From Paracoccus sp. S3-43 (GTDB lineage Bacteria; Pseudomonadota; Alphaproteobacteria; Rhodobacterales; Rhodobacteraceae), in the NCBI RefSeq assembly GCF_029027965.1, contig NZ_CP119082.1, forward strand, positions 2,651,001-2,715,000: a stretch of 64,000 nucleotides of DNA. Direction: 5' to 3'. The position numbers and the translations under genes are program-made. Below, piece by piece: positions 28,105 through 37,334 of the stretch. Numbering within the stretch: position 1 is the first letter of the stretch; each line of letters starts with the position of its first letter. The notes under the pieces were generated by a model that was given only the letters and a program-made list of their open reading frames with translations, did not search any database and had not been told where the DNA came from.

Positions 28105-28153
28105 TTGCCTTAGCATTTGGACGGTAACGCATCCCCGGAAGGACAGGGCAGCG

Positions 28154-28624
28154 ATGGACAAGATTCCGATGACCCGCAGCGGCTGCGCCGCGTTGGAACG
28201 CGAACTGGGCGACCTGAAATCCAAGGAACGCCCCGCCATCATCCGCCAGATCGCCGAGGCGCGCGAACATGGCGACCTGTCGGAAAACGCCGAATACCAC
28301 GCCGCCCGCGAAAAGCAGGGCTTCATCGAGGGCCGCATCAAGGAACTGGAATCGATCCTGTCGCGGGCCGAGGTGATCGACACCGCCAAGCTGACCGGAT
28401 CGGTCAAGTTCGGCGCCATCGTCCACCTGATCGACGAGGACACCGAGGAAGAGCGCACCTATCAGATCGTGGGCGAGGCCGAGGCGAATATCGAAAGCGG
28501 CCTGCTGAACATCCGGTCGCCCCTGGCGCGCGCGCTGATCGGCAAGGATGTCGGCGACAGCGTTGATGTCGCGACCCCCGGCGGGCAGCGCAGCTATGAA
28601 ATCCTGGCGATTCGGTTCGAATAA
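28154..28624 (+). CDS. greA: Transcription elongation factor GreA
   Basis: Rescues backtracked RNA polymerase by stimulating transcript cleavage, 156 residues. An N-terminal coiled coil carries the acidic tip ([19 protein letters not shown]). A C-terminal FKBP-like domain has FGAIVHLID and [18 protein letters not shown]. The ATG at 28154 opens the gene; a membrane protein gene begins four bases after its stop. Confidence 0.96.
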   Translation: MDKIPMTRSGCAALERELGDLKSKERPAIIRQIAEAREHGDLSENAEYHAAREKQGFIEGRIKELESILSRAEVIDTAKLTGSVKFGAIVHLIDEDTEEERTYQIVGEAEANIESGLLNIRSPLARALIGKDVGDSVDVATPGGQRSYEILAIRFE

Positions 28625-28627
28625 ACC

Positions 28628-29548
28628 ATGAGCCTGGTTGCCCGCATCACCAGCCTGGCGCAGCGGGACGCGCTGACCGTCACCGGCATCGCGCTGACCG
28701 CAGCCTGGCTGTTCCTGGTGGCCCTGTTCTGGCTGCTCGCCCCCGAGGCCGAGGGCGGGCCGGGCGGCATCGCCCGGCTGGCCACGGTCATGGGCACGAT
28801 CCTGCCGCTGGTGCTGATCTGGCTGGCGGTCGGCATGGCCCGCGCCCTGGCGGTCCTGCGGGCCGAGGCCGCCGACCTGCGCCTGCGCCTGTCGCAGATG
28901 CGCGACATGGCCGCGACCCGCGGCGCGCCGCCTCGGATCGCCCTGTCCGATGCGGACGAGACCGAACCGCAGCCCCGCCCGGTTCCCGCGCCGGCTGCGG
29001 CACCCCGCGCCGCGCCCCGGCCCGCCGCCGATCCGCGTCCGCAGCCGATGCGCGGCGGCGGCGGCGAACCCTCCGCCCCGGTCGATGCGGAAACGCTGAT
29101 CCGGGCGCTGAACTTTCCCGACGGGGCCGATGACGCGCCCGCCATCGCCGCGCTGCGCGCCGCCTTGCAGGATCCCGACCAGGCCCGCGTCCTGCGCGCG
29201 GCCCAGGACGTGGTGACGCTGCTGGCCGGCCAGGATCTGTACATGGACGACCTGCCCCCCGATCCGGCCCCGGCGGCCGTCTGGCGGCGCTTCGCGGCAG
29301 GCGAACGGGGCAGCGCGGTGGCGGCCCTGGGCGGCATCCAGGATCCCCTGGCGCTTGACATCGCGGCCGGCCTGCTGCGCAGGGACGAGATCTTCCGCGA
29401 TACCACGCATCATTTCCTGCGCCATTTCGACGCCATGCTGACCCGGCACCTGCCGCAGATGGACGATGCGCAGGTCGCCGTGCTGGCCCAGACCCGGTCG
29501 GCCCGCGCCTTCATGCTGCTGGGCCGCATCTCGGGGATCTTCGGCTGA
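28628..29548 (+). CDS. Conserved membrane protein of unknown function
   Basis: Protein of 306 residues with two membrane helices in the first 70 residues (TGIALTAAWLFLVALFWLLA and a second around TILPLVLIWLAVGMA). A short coiled segment, a Pro/Ala/Arg-rich linker (residues about 115-145) and a soluble helical C-terminal domain follow. No catalytic motif is visible. It follows greA by three bases and is likely co-transcribed. I do not recognise its family. Confidence 0.7.
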   Translation: MSLVARITSLAQRDALTVTGIALTAAWLFLVALFWLLAPEAEGGPGGIARLATVMGTILPLVLIWLAVGMARALAVLRAEAADLRLRLSQMRDMAATRGAPPRIALSDADETEPQPRPVPAPAAAPRAAPRPAADPRPQPMRGGGGEPSAPVDAETLIRALNFPDGADDAPAIAALRAALQDPDQARVLRAAQDVVTLLAGQDLYMDDLPPDPAPAAVWRRFAAGERGSAVAALGGIQDPLALDIAAGLLRRDEIFRDTTHHFLRHFDAMLTRHLPQMDDAQVAVLAQTRSARAFMLLGRISGIFG

Positions 29549-29559
29549 CGCAACGCCGG

Positions 29560-30045
29560 TCAGACCGGCCGATGCAGGATCGCCACCGGGCCGGACCAGG
29601 GCCAGCCAAAGGCGCCGCGTCCGATCTCGGCAAAGCCGGTGGCGGCATAGAAGGCCATGGCGGCGGTATTGCGGATCTCGACTTCGGCCCGCAGGCCGGG
29701 ATGGCCCGCCCGGCGCGCGCCCTGGACGGCCCGGTCCAGAAGCGCCCGGCCGATGCCCCGGCGCGGGCCGTCGACCACGATCCCGTCGATCACCAGATCC
29801 GCCGTCGGGGGCGCCGCGCGATAAAGCGCGCGCGCCAGCCAGGGCTGATCCGCCAGAAACCCGCCATTCGCGTCCCGCAGCCCGGCCACCCCGCCCAGCC
29901 GGCCGTCCGCGCCAACGGCCGCGATGCCGTGGCAGGCCCGCACGGCGGGCGGCCGCGCGGCGCCCAGCGGCGGGGCGAAGGCGGCCCACCACAGCCGCGC
30001 GGCGTCGCCCAGAAGCGGGGCGGGAATGGGGGTCGTGATCCGCAC
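29560..30045 (-). CDS. GNAT family N-acetyltransferase
   Basis: Acetyltransferase of about 161 residues with the acetyl-CoA loop VDGPRRGIGRALLDRA and motif B (AAMAFYAATGFAEIGR). The start is set at a GTG (30045) because GGAAGGCAAGG lies just upstream. An in-frame ATG at 30102 would lengthen the product by 19 residues. It is divergent from azlC, whose ATG is only 70 bases away. The substrate is unknown. Confidence 0.72.
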   Translation of the reverse strand: MRITTPIPAPLLGDAARLWWAAFAPPLGAARPPAVRACHGIAAVGADGRLGGVAGLRDANGGFLADQPWLARALYRAAPPTADLVIDGIVVDGPRRGIGRALLDRAVQGARRAGHPGLRAEVEIRNTAAMAFYAATGFAEIGRGAFGWPWSGPVAILHRPV

Positions 30046-30114
30046 GCGGCCTTGCCTTCCGATTGGGCGTCGTGCAACGAAGGTGCCGCGATCCGGCCCC
30101 ATGCGAAAGCCCCC

Positions 30115-30882
30115 ATGTCTCCCGTTCCCCAGCCCCGTCCCGATCCCCGGCAGCCCCTTGCCGACGGCGGTCCGACCCGCAGCCTGCGCCAGACCTTCCT
30201 GCGCGGCGCGGTGAAGTCCCTGCCCTTCCTGATCGTGATGATCCCCTTTGCGCTGCTGTTCGGCGTCGTCGCGACCGAGGCGGGCATGGACGTGGCGCAG
30301 GTGATGGGATTTTCGGTGCTGGTGCTGGCGGGGGCGTCGCAGTTCACGGCGGTCCAGCTGTTGTCCGACAACGCATCCGTCATCATCGTGATCCTGTCCT
30401 GCCTGGCGGTGAACCTGCGCATGGCGATGTATTCGGCCTCGCTGGTGCCCTGGCTGCGCCATGCCTCGGCGGGGCAGAAGGCCTGGGTCGCCTATGCCCT
30501 GGTCGATCAGAGCTATGCCCTGTCGATCCAGGAATACGAGGCGAACCCGCGCATGACCCTGCCGCAGCGGCTGGCTTTCTTCGCGGGCGTGGTGATGGTG
30601 GTCTGCCTGCCCTGGATGGCCTTTTCCTGGCTGGGCGCGACGGTCGGAAAGGCGATTCCCGACGACATCGCCCTGGATTTCGCGATGCCGATCACCTTCC
30701 TGGCGATGATCGCGCCGATGCTGCGCACGCCCGCGCATCTGGCGGCCTGCTTCGTCGCGGTGCTGGGATCGCTGGTGCTGGCGGGCCTGCCCTCGGGGCT
30801 GGGCCTGCTGATCGCGGCGCCCTTGGGCATGGCGGCGGGCGCCGCCGTCGAATCCCGGTCCCGCAAAAGGGCGCAGCCATGA
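30115..30882 (+). CDS. AzlC family branched-chain amino acid permease subunit
   Basis: Large subunit of the two-part AzlCD exporter for branched-chain amino acids and analogues, 255 residues with about seven hydrophobic segments. Characteristic stretches are FALLFGVVATEAGMD, LAGASQFTAVQLL and NLRMAMYSASLVPWL. The stop overlaps the azlD start (ATGA). In other bacteria AzlCD export relieves branched-chain amino acid or azaleucine toxicity. Confidence 0.88.
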   Translation: MSPVPQPRPDPRQPLADGGPTRSLRQTFLRGAVKSLPFLIVMIPFALLFGVVATEAGMDVAQVMGFSVLVLAGASQFTAVQLLSDNASVIIVILSCLAVNLRMAMYSASLVPWLRHASAGQKAWVAYALVDQSYALSIQEYEANPRMTLPQRLAFFAGVVMVVCLPWMAFSWLGATVGKAIPDDIALDFAMPITFLAMIAPMLRTPAHLAACFVAVLGSLVLAGLPSGLGLLIAAPLGMAAGAAVESRSRKRAQP

Positions 30883-31211
30883 GCAACGGGACATCCGACC
30901 TGACCATCTGGCTGGTCATCCTGGTGCTGGGCATCGGCACCTTCCTGATCCGCTGGTCCTTCCTGGGCGCGCTTGGCAGCCGGGATCTGCCGGAATGGAT
31001 GCTGCGGATGCTGCGCTATACCCCCGTGGCGGTGCTGCCCGCCCTGGTCGCGCCGCTGGTCGTCTGGCCCGCCGCGACCGGCGGCCAGCCCGATCCCGCG
31101 CGGATGGCCGCCGCCACGGTGACGGTGGCGGTCGGCCTGTGGACGAAGAACATGATCCTGGCGATCCTTGCGGGCGCGATCACGCTGTTCGGCCTGCTTT
31201 ACATGTTGTAG
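30879..31211 (+). CDS. AzlD family small permease subunit
   Basis: Partner of AzlC, 110 residues with four hydrophobic helices and the family motif GTFLIRWSFLGALG plus RYTPVAVLPALVAP. The ATG is inside the azlC stop. The 3' end overlaps the converging lipoprotein gene by 13 bases. Confidence 0.87.
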   Translation: MSNGTSDLTIWLVILVLGIGTFLIRWSFLGALGSRDLPEWMLRMLRYTPVAVLPALVAPLVVWPAATGGQPDPARMAAATVTVAVGLWTKNMILAILAGAITLFGLLYML

Positions 31212-31822
31212 CCGACGATCTGCCCGTTCTTCTGGCGCAGCAGCACGTCGTGGTTGTTGGCCGGATCGCCGTCCATGTGCCGTTTCGACTGCACGCCCGG
31301 CAGGGTCAGGAACCAGTTGCGCAGCTTCAGCGGCGAAAATCCGGTCGGCGCGCCCTCGAAGCCCGGCACGCGGCGCAGGGCCTTGCCGGAATTCACCGCG
31401 CAATAGCTTTTGGGCGAGGCGCCCTGCGACTCCACCGCCCGAATCGCGGCATCGGCAACCTCCCGGCTGACAAAGACCGTATCCTCGGCCACCCAATAGG
31501 TCTTGCGGGCGTGATAGTCGATGTAGAAGTGCTTGAAGTTGTCGGTGATCCCGTACAGCACGTCGTTGCGTTCAGGGATGCGCGGATGTTCCCAGCTTCC
31601 CGCCGGATCATAGATCACCCGCTGGCTGCCGTTGATCATCAGCCCCGAATGCCCGCCTTCGCCGCGCGGAATGCCGATCACCGTCAGCAGCGTGATCGAG
31701 GGCGGCTCGTCGGACACAAAGCGCGCCGCGCGCAGCTCCTCGTCCGAATCCCAGACCTTCTGGGCGCCGCAGGCGGCCAAGGCGACGGGCAGCGCCGCCG
31801 CCAGAAAGACGCGTCTTTTCAT
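31199..31822 (-). CDS. Lipoprotein with a possible permuted NlpC/P60-like fold
   Basis: Predicted lipoprotein of 207 residues; the lipobox is LAAC in MKRRVFLAAALPVALAACG. The body has a conserved-looking His in EGGHSGLMINGS followed by VIYDPAGSW, and later a Cys in KSYCAVNSGKAL. This His-then-Cys order resembles circularly permuted papain-like (NlpC/P60, LRAT-type) hydrolases, which would suggest peptidoglycan or lipid amide cleavage. That is inference from motif order only; no family is firmly recognised. Confidence 0.7.
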   Translation of the reverse strand: MKRRVFLAAALPVALAACGAQKVWDSDEELRAARFVSDEPPSITLLTVIGIPRGEGGHSGLMINGSQRVIYDPAGSWEHPRIPERNDVLYGITDNFKHFYIDYHARKTYWVAEDTVFVSREVADAAIRAVESQGASPKSYCAVNSGKALRRVPGFEGAPTGFSPLKLRNWFLTLPGVQSKRHMDGDPANNHDVLLRQKNGQIVGYNM

Positions 31823-31841
31823 GAAATTCCCGCCTGCCCGA

Positions 31842-31997
31842 TCAGCTGTTGACCAGGGCCATAAAGATCAGGACCAGGATCGACAGGATGCCGACCCAGG
31901 TCGCGAACTTCAGAAAGCCCGCGAAGGTCCGCTGCTGTTCGGTGATGTCCATGGTGCCGATCCTGTGGTCGGTGACGTCGTGATGATGCGTGGCCAT
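31842..31997 (-). CDS. aa3-type cytochrome c oxidase subunit IV
   Basis: A short gene of 51 codons. The protein starts [20 protein letters not shown], continues [20 protein letters not shown] and ends in the single helix [11 protein letters not shown]. This is the one-helix subunit IV found in Paracoccus aa3 oxidase (family PF07835). The P. denitrificans protein has the same MDI..QQ.TFAGF.K.ATWV.ILSI arrangement. AGGAGG about nine bases before the ATG supports translation. Subunits I-III are not nearby, as is also usual. The subunit is dispensable for activity in Paracoccus as far as I recall. Confidence 0.9.
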   Translation of the reverse strand: MATHHHDVTDHRIGTMDITEQQRTFAGFLKFATWVGILSILVLIFMALVNS

Positions 31998-32051
31998 GCG
32001 CCTGCCCTCCTGTCCGGTTCGTCCCTGCGATAACGGAAACCGTCTGCCCTG

Positions 32052-33074
32052 TCACGCCCCCCACAGCACCGCGCCGTCCCTTGCGCCGACCTGCGTGACG
32101 ATCCCCAGCCGGTGCAGGTGGTTCACATGGGCCACCGCCTCGACCAGGGCCAGGCCGAATTCGCCCGCACCGATGCGGCGCTTGAACAGGATGTCGAAAC
32201 AGCCGACCGCGGTGCGCGGTTCATCCCTCAGCGCGGCGGTCATGCGATCCAGCGCGGAATGGTGGTTGTCGATCAACTGCCGCAGCCGCGCGGGCAGGCC
32301 GGTGAAGGGCAGCTTGTGGCCGGGCAGCACCAGATGCCGCGGCTGCGCCAGATCCTGCATCCGCTGACAGCTTTCCAGCCATTCGCCCACCGGGTCGGCC
32401 TGCGGCTCGGTCGGGTAGACGCCCAGATTCGGGGAAATCGAGGGCAGCAACTGGTCGCCTCCGATCACCAGATCGTCGTCCAGAGACCAGAAGGTCGCGT
32501 GGCAAGGCGCATGGCCGTGGCCCATGGCGATGCGCCAGCGGCGGCCTCCGAAGCCGATCTGCTGGCCGTCCACCAGCCGCGTGAAGCCCAGCGGCAGCGG
32601 ATGGACCACATCGGCAAAGTTGAAGGGCCGTTCCGTGGCGCGTTGTGCCAGCAGGTCGGCGGGCATCCCGGCGCGGCGCCAGAAGGCCAGCGATTCGGGG
32701 CCGGCGCGGTCCTGCCGGTCCAGCACCAGCATCCGCGCGGTCAGCCAGGCAGTGCGGCTGATCGCCAGTTCGGCCCCGTCACGCGCCATGAACCAGCCCG
32801 CCAGCCCGATATGGTCGGGGTGGTGATGGGTGCCGATCACGCGGCGGACCGGCCTGCCTTCCAGCGGCCCGGCCAGCAGCGTCTCCCAGACCTCGCGGCT
32901 GGCGGCGGTGTCGAATCCGGTATCGACCAGCGTCCAGCCGTCGCCGTCCTCCAGCGCATAGACATTGACGTGATCCAGCGCCATCGGCAGCGGCAGGCGC
33001 ATCCACAACACGCCCGGCGCGACCGTCGCGGCCTGCCCCGGCTCGGGCGGGGTATCGAAGGGATAAACGATCAC
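32052..33074 (-). CDS. MBL-fold metallo-hydrolase
   Basis: Metallo-beta-lactamase superfamily hydrolase of 340 residues. The metal-binding signature is GTHHHPDHIGLAGW. Further ligands are GHGHAPCHATF and the Asp in LVIGGDQLLP, and the C-terminal winged-helix-like end contains HVNHLHRLGIV. This is the glyoxalase II/LACTB2-like layout. The start is a GTG at 33074 overlapping the acyl-CoA dehydrogenase stop (GTGA). The coupling hints at a thioester or acyl-derived substrate. Confidence 0.87.
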   Translation of the reverse strand: MIVYPFDTPPEPGQAATVAPGVLWMRLPLPMALDHVNVYALEDGDGWTLVDTGFDTAASREVWETLLAGPLEGRPVRRVIGTHHHPDHIGLAGWFMARDGAELAISRTAWLTARMLVLDRQDRAGPESLAFWRRAGMPADLLAQRATERPFNFADVVHPLPLGFTRLVDGQQIGFGGRRWRIAMGHGHAPCHATFWSLDDDLVIGGDQLLPSISPNLGVYPTEPQADPVGEWLESCQRMQDLAQPRHLVLPGHKLPFTGLPARLRQLIDNHHSALDRMTAALRDEPRTAVGCFDILFKRRIGAGEFGLALVEAVAHVNHLHRLGIVTQVGARDGAVLWGA

Positions 33075-34768
33075 GCCGCGAAATCGCCCGACAGCACGGC
33101 GTCGCCAATGCCGGTCAGGTCGTCCAGCCCCGCCACCGCCTCGGCCAGATCCGAGACATGGCGCGGCAGCACACGGGCCATGAAGACGCGGGCCAGCGCC
33201 AGATGCGATTCGCCGCCCGCCTGCGCCGCGCGCAGGTGGTAAAGCGCGCCCAGCACCCGCGCGAAGGCGGTCAGATAGGGCACCGCCCCCGCAAAGCGTT
33301 CGGGCAGGTCGCGTTCCAGCAGGGTCTGGGTCGCCTCGCGCAGCGATTCCGCCGCCTGCCACAGCTGATTCGCCATCTGCGGATGATCGGCCTGCGCCGC
33401 CTTGGCGCCGTCCGCGATCTCGTCCAGCAGGCGCAGGGCGGCGTCGCCCCCATCCGACAGCTTGCGGCCCACCAGATCCATCGCCTGGATGCCGTTCGTG
33501 CCCTCATAGATCGGCGTGATCCGCACATCGCGCAGATACTGGGCGGCGCCCGTCTCCTCGACATAGCCCATGCCGCCATGGACCTGCACGCCCATATCGG
33601 CGACGCGGCAGCCGACATCGGTGCCGTAAGCCTTGGCGATCGGCGTCAGGAAGGCCGCGCGGGCGGCGTGGACCGCATCGCCCGTGGCGCGGTCCAGGTC
33701 GATGGCGGTGGCGCAGGCGAGGGCGATGGCGCGGGCGGCGAACACCTCGGCCCGCGCGGTGGCCAGCATCCGGCGCACATCGGGATGCCGGATGATCGGC
33801 CCCATCTGGTTGCGATCCGCCGCATAGGCGACCGCCTGCTGCAAGGCCGCCTCGGCCAGGCCGACGCCCTGCATCCCGACGCCCAGCCGGGCGCAGTTCA
33901 TCATCGTGAACATCGCGGCCATGCCCTTGTGTTCGGCACCGACCAGCCAGCCGGTCGCGCCCTCGAAGCTGAGAACACAGGTGGGGCTGCCGTGGATGCC
34001 CAGCTTTTCCTCAAGGCTGACGACCTTGAGGCTGTTGGCCACGCCCGGCCTGCCCGCCTCGTCGGGGATCAGCTTCGGCACCATGAACAGGCTGATGCCG
34101 CGCGTCCCCTTGGGCGCGTCCGGCAGGCGCGCCAGCACCAGATGGCAGACATTCTCGGTCACGTCGCTGTCGCCCCAGGTGATGAAGATCTTCTGCCCGC
34201 TGATGCGATAGGTGCCGTCGCCGTCCGGTTCGGCCCTGGTCACCAGCGCGCCCACATCGCTGCCCGCGCCGGGTTCGGTCAGGTTCATGGTCCCCGACCA
34301 TTCGCCGGAAATCAGTTTCGGCAGATACAGCGCCTTCAGATCGTCGCTGGCGTGGTGTTCCAGCGCCTCGATCTGGCCCTGGGTCAGCAGCGGGTTCAGC
34401 TGCAAGGCCAGGCAGGCGCCCGCCATCATCTCGGCCACGGCCATGTTCAGCGCCTGCGGCAGGCCCATGCCGCCATGGTCGGGGTTCGCCGCCAGCCCGA
34501 TCCAGCCGCCCTCGGCAATCGCGCGGAATCCGTCCGCATAGCCGGGCGAGGACCGCACCCGGCCGTTTTCCAGCACCGCCGGATGTTCGTCGCCCTTGCG
34601 GTTCAGGGGCGCCAGCACGTTGGTGGCCAGCTTCCCGGCCTCGGCCAGGATGGCGGCGGCGGTGTCCGGCGTCGCCTCGGCGAAAAGATCGGTGCGGGCA
34701 AGATCGCCGAACGGCACGACATGATTCAGGATGAAGTCGATCTGCGCGACCGGCGCCTTGTAGCTCAT
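33071..34768 (-). CDS. Acyl-CoA dehydrogenase of the long DmdC-like type
   Basis: FAD-dependent dehydrogenase of 565 residues with the C-terminal extension of the group that includes 3-methylmercaptopropionyl-CoA dehydrogenase (DmdC) and FadE-like proteins. Seen motifs are YKAPVAQIDFILNHV at the N-terminus, TMNLTEPGAGSDVGAL, KIFITWGDSD, and QVHGGMGYVEETGAAQYLRD with RITPIYEGTNGIQAMD. The last segment contains the catalytic Glu region. Substrate preference cannot be fixed. It is translationally coupled to the downstream metallo-hydrolase. Confidence 0.9.
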   Translation of the reverse strand: MSYKAPVAQIDFILNHVVPFGDLARTDLFAEATPDTAAAILAEAGKLATNVLAPLNRKGDEHPAVLENGRVRSSPGYADGFRAIAEGGWIGLAANPDHGGMGLPQALNMAVAEMMAGACLALQLNPLLTQGQIEALEHHASDDLKALYLPKLISGEWSGTMNLTEPGAGSDVGALVTRAEPDGDGTYRISGQKIFITWGDSDVTENVCHLVLARLPDAPKGTRGISLFMVPKLIPDEAGRPGVANSLKVVSLEEKLGIHGSPTCVLSFEGATGWLVGAEHKGMAAMFTMMNCARLGVGMQGVGLAEAALQQAVAYAADRNQMGPIIRHPDVRRMLATARAEVFAARAIALACATAIDLDRATGDAVHAARAAFLTPIAKAYGTDVGCRVADMGVQVHGGMGYVEETGAAQYLRDVRITPIYEGTNGIQAMDLVGRKLSDGGDAALRLLDEIADGAKAAQADHPQMANQLWQAAESLREATQTLLERDLPERFAGAVPYLTAFARVLGALYHLRAAQAGGESHLALARVFMARVLPRHVSDLAEAVAGLDDLTGIGDAVLSGDFAA

Positions 34769-34882
34769 CTGGTCCCCTCCCCTGGCGCCTTGGCAATCGA
34801 GGCCGGCGCGACTATCACAACCGCTGTCGGGTGGCATCTTAGGGGGCTTCCGGCAAGGCTCAATCGAAACCCGGCGTCACGA

Positions 34883-35830
34883 ATGCAGACCGAGAGACTG
34901 TTGCCAGACCAGATGGGCATGGCGCGCGCCGCGATCCTGCTGGCGTCGGGCCAGGTCGTGGCGATCCCGACCGAGACGGTCTATGGCCTGGCGGGCGATG
35001 CGCGCAGCGGTCAGGCGGTCGCCCGGATCTATGAGGCCAAGGGGCGGCCGTCCTTCAATCCGCTGATCGTGCATGTCCCGGATCTGGAAACCGCCCGCAC
35101 CATCGCCGACGTCCCGCCCGAGGCTTCGGCGCTGGCCCAGGCTTTCTGGCCCGGCGCCCTGACCCTTGTGCTGCCGCTGCGCGCCGATGCGGGCATCGCC
35201 TCTCTGGTGACGGCGGGGCTGGCGACCATCGCGATCCGCGTGCCCGCCCATCCGGTCGCGCAGGCGCTGCTGCGGCTGGCGGGACCGCTGGCCGCGCCCT
35301 CGGCCAATGCCTCGGGCCGGATCAGCCCGACAAGCGCGGATCATGTGCTGGACCCGGATGGCGGGCTGGCGGGGCGCATCAGCGCCGTGCTGGACGCCGG
35401 TCCCTGCCCGGTGGGCCTCGAATCCACGATCGTCGGCTGGCCCGAGGGCCGCGCCACCCTGCTGCGCCCCGGCGGCGTCCCGGCCGAGGCCATCGCCGAA
35501 ACCCTCGGCCATCCGCTCGCGGACCACCAGGCCCACCCGACCGCCCCGAACGCGCCCGGCCAACTGACCAGCCACTATGCCCCGACCGCCGCGCTGCGCC
35601 TGAACGCGGCGACGCCCGCGCCGGGCGAGACCCATATCGCCTTCGCCGCGCCCGGCCCGTTCACCCTGTCGGAAACCGGCGACCTGACCCAGGCCGCCGC
35701 CCGCCTGTTCGACACGCTGCGCCGCGCCGACCGCGAGGGCCGCCCCATCGCGGTCGCCCCGATCCCCGACCACGGCCTTGGCGCGGCGATCAACGACCGC
35801 CTGCGCCGCGCCGCCGCCCCTCGGGGCTAA
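34883..35830 (+). CDS. L-threonylcarbamoyladenylate synthase (Sua5/YwlC type)
   Basis: Makes threonylcarbamoyl-AMP for the t6A tRNA modification. It has 315 residues: the YrdC domain with SGQVVAIPTETVYGLAGDA, KGRPSFNPLIVHV, and LAAPSANASGRISPTS, then a C-terminal Sua5 domain beginning near PGQLTSHYAPTA. The two-domain length distinguishes it from the short TsaC. It converges on glutamate dehydrogenase across repeat copy C. Confidence 0.92.
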   Translation: MQTERLLPDQMGMARAAILLASGQVVAIPTETVYGLAGDARSGQAVARIYEAKGRPSFNPLIVHVPDLETARTIADVPPEASALAQAFWPGALTLVLPLRADAGIASLVTAGLATIAIRVPAHPVAQALLRLAGPLAAPSANASGRISPTSADHVLDPDGGLAGRISAVLDAGPCPVGLESTIVGWPEGRATLLRPGGVPAEAIAETLGHPLADHQAHPTAPNAPGQLTSHYAPTAALRLNAATPAPGETHIAFAAPGPFTLSETGDLTQAAARLFDTLRRADREGRPIAVAPIPDHGLGAAINDRLRRAAAPRG

Positions 35831-35835
35831 GAGCA

Positions 35836-35899
35836 CTTCTTCTTCAAGAAAATATCCCAGGGGGAGTCGCCGGAACGGCGGCGGGGGGCAGCGCCCCCC
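35836..35899 (-). repeat. Dispersed GGATATTT repeat (copy C) with G/C hairpin
   Basis: Read on the minus strand, GGATATTTTCTTGAAGAAGA (core at 35836-35857) is preceded by a hairpin GGGGGGC/GCCCCCC at 35883-35899. It sits between two convergent stops, a position suited to a bidirectional terminator. The layout matches copy D. Confidence 0.65.
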
Positions 35900-35906
35900 T
35901 GCCCGC

Positions 35907-37334
35907 TCACAATCCCAGCGATCCATAGACGTTCGAGATCCGCCGGATCGCCACGACATAGGCGGCGGTGCGCATGTCGTCGACCTTGGGGTTCGACATC
36001 CACACCTCCTTCATCTTGCCGAACGCCTCGCGCATGGTGTCGTCCAGGCCGGACCGCACCAGATCCAGCTCGTCCGCGCCATGCAGGAACGCCTCCTTGA
36101 AGCCCCGCGCCAGTTCGAAATTCGTGCCCGTATCGGCCGAAATCCGCTCCAGCTCCTCGACCAGCATCCGGGCGCGGGCTTCCTCGTGGCGGCGTTCCAG
36201 GCGGCCCAGGCTGATCTGCGACAGGTTCTTGACCCATTCGAAATAGCTGACCGTGACGCCGCCCGCGTTGGCATACATGTCGGGGATGATGACGATGCCC
36301 TTGCGCTTCAGGATGGCGTCGGCATCGGCCGTGACGGGACCGTTCGCGGCCTCGATGATCAGCTTGCACCGGATGCGGTCGGCATTGTCGGCGTGGATCA
36401 CGCTTTCGACAGCCGCCGGGATCAGGATGTCGCAGTCATCCTCCAGCGCGGCCAGGCCGTTTTCGCTGTAATCGCCACCGACAAAGCCCTTGATGCCGCC
36501 GGTCGCGCGGATATGGCCGCGCAAGGCGTCGATGTTGATGCCCTGCGGATTGCGGATCGCGCCGTCGCGTTCGATCACGCAGGTGATCAGGGCCTTGTCC
36601 TCGACCGACAGGAACTGCGCGGCGTGATAGCCCACATTGCCCAAGCCCTGCACGATCACCCGCTTGCCCGCCAGCGTGCCGTCCAGCCCCGCCTTCTTCA
36701 TCACGTCGTCATGGCGGAAGAATTCCCGCAGCGCGTATTGCACGCCCCGGCCGGTCGCCTCGACCCGGCCCTCGATCCCGCCCGCATGGCGCGGCTTGCC
36801 GGTCACGCAGGCCTTGGCGTTGATGTCGTCGGGATGCAGCCGCTTGTAGGCGTCGGCCATCCAGGCCATTTCCCGCTCGCCCGTGCCCATGTCCGGCGCG
36901 GGCACGTTCTGCGACGGAGAGATCAGGTTGCGCCGCGACAGCTCATAGGTGAAGCGCCGGGTGATCCGTTCCAGCTCGTCCTCGTTCCAGGCGCGCGGGT
37001 CGATGCACAGGCCGCCCTTGGATCCGCCGAACGGCACCTCGACCAGCGCGCATTTATAGGTCATCAGCGCGGCCAGCGCCTCGACCTCGTCCTGGTTGAC
37101 GTCCAGCGAATAGCGGATGCCGCCCTTGACCGGCTCCATATGTTCGGAATGGACCGAGCGATAGCCGGTGAAGGTGTGGATCTGCCCGCGCAGCCGGACA
37201 CCGAATCGGACCGTATAGGTCGAATTGCAGACCCGGATCTTTTCTTCCAGACCCGGCTGAAGGTCCATCAGACCGGCGGCATGGGTGAACATCCGCTCGA
37301 CCGAGTCGCGGAAGGATGTATGGGGGATCGTCAT
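35907..37334 (-). CDS. Glu/Leu/Phe/Val dehydrogenase (glutamate dehydrogenase)
   Basis: NAD(P)-dependent oxidative deaminase linking glutamate and 2-oxoglutarate/ammonium, 475 residues. Substrate and catalytic segments are MEPVKGGIRYSLDVNQDEVE with Lys70, MTYKCALVEVPFGGSKGGL with catalytic Lys106, and PAPDMGTGEREMAWMAD. The dinucleotide fold has VIVQGLGNVGYHAAQFL. AGGAG six bases before the ATG at 37334 supports the start. The length and divergence suggest a hexameric GdhA/RocG-like enzyme; the cofactor is unclear. Confidence 0.9.
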   Translation of the reverse strand: MTIPHTSFRDSVERMFTHAAGLMDLQPGLEEKIRVCNSTYTVRFGVRLRGQIHTFTGYRSVHSEHMEPVKGGIRYSLDVNQDEVEALAALMTYKCALVEVPFGGSKGGLCIDPRAWNEDELERITRRFTYELSRRNLISPSQNVPAPDMGTGEREMAWMADAYKRLHPDDINAKACVTGKPRHAGGIEGRVEATGRGVQYALREFFRHDDVMKKAGLDGTLAGKRVIVQGLGNVGYHAAQFLSVEDKALITCVIERDGAIRNPQGINIDALRGHIRATGGIKGFVGGDYSENGLAALEDDCDILIPAAVESVIHADNADRIRCKLIIEAANGPVTADADAILKRKGIVIIPDMYANAGGVTVSYFEWVKNLSQISLGRLERRHEEARARMLVEELERISADTGTNFELARGFKEAFLHGADELDLVRSGLDDTMREAFGKMKEVWMSNPKVDDMRTAAYVVAIRRISNVYGSLGL

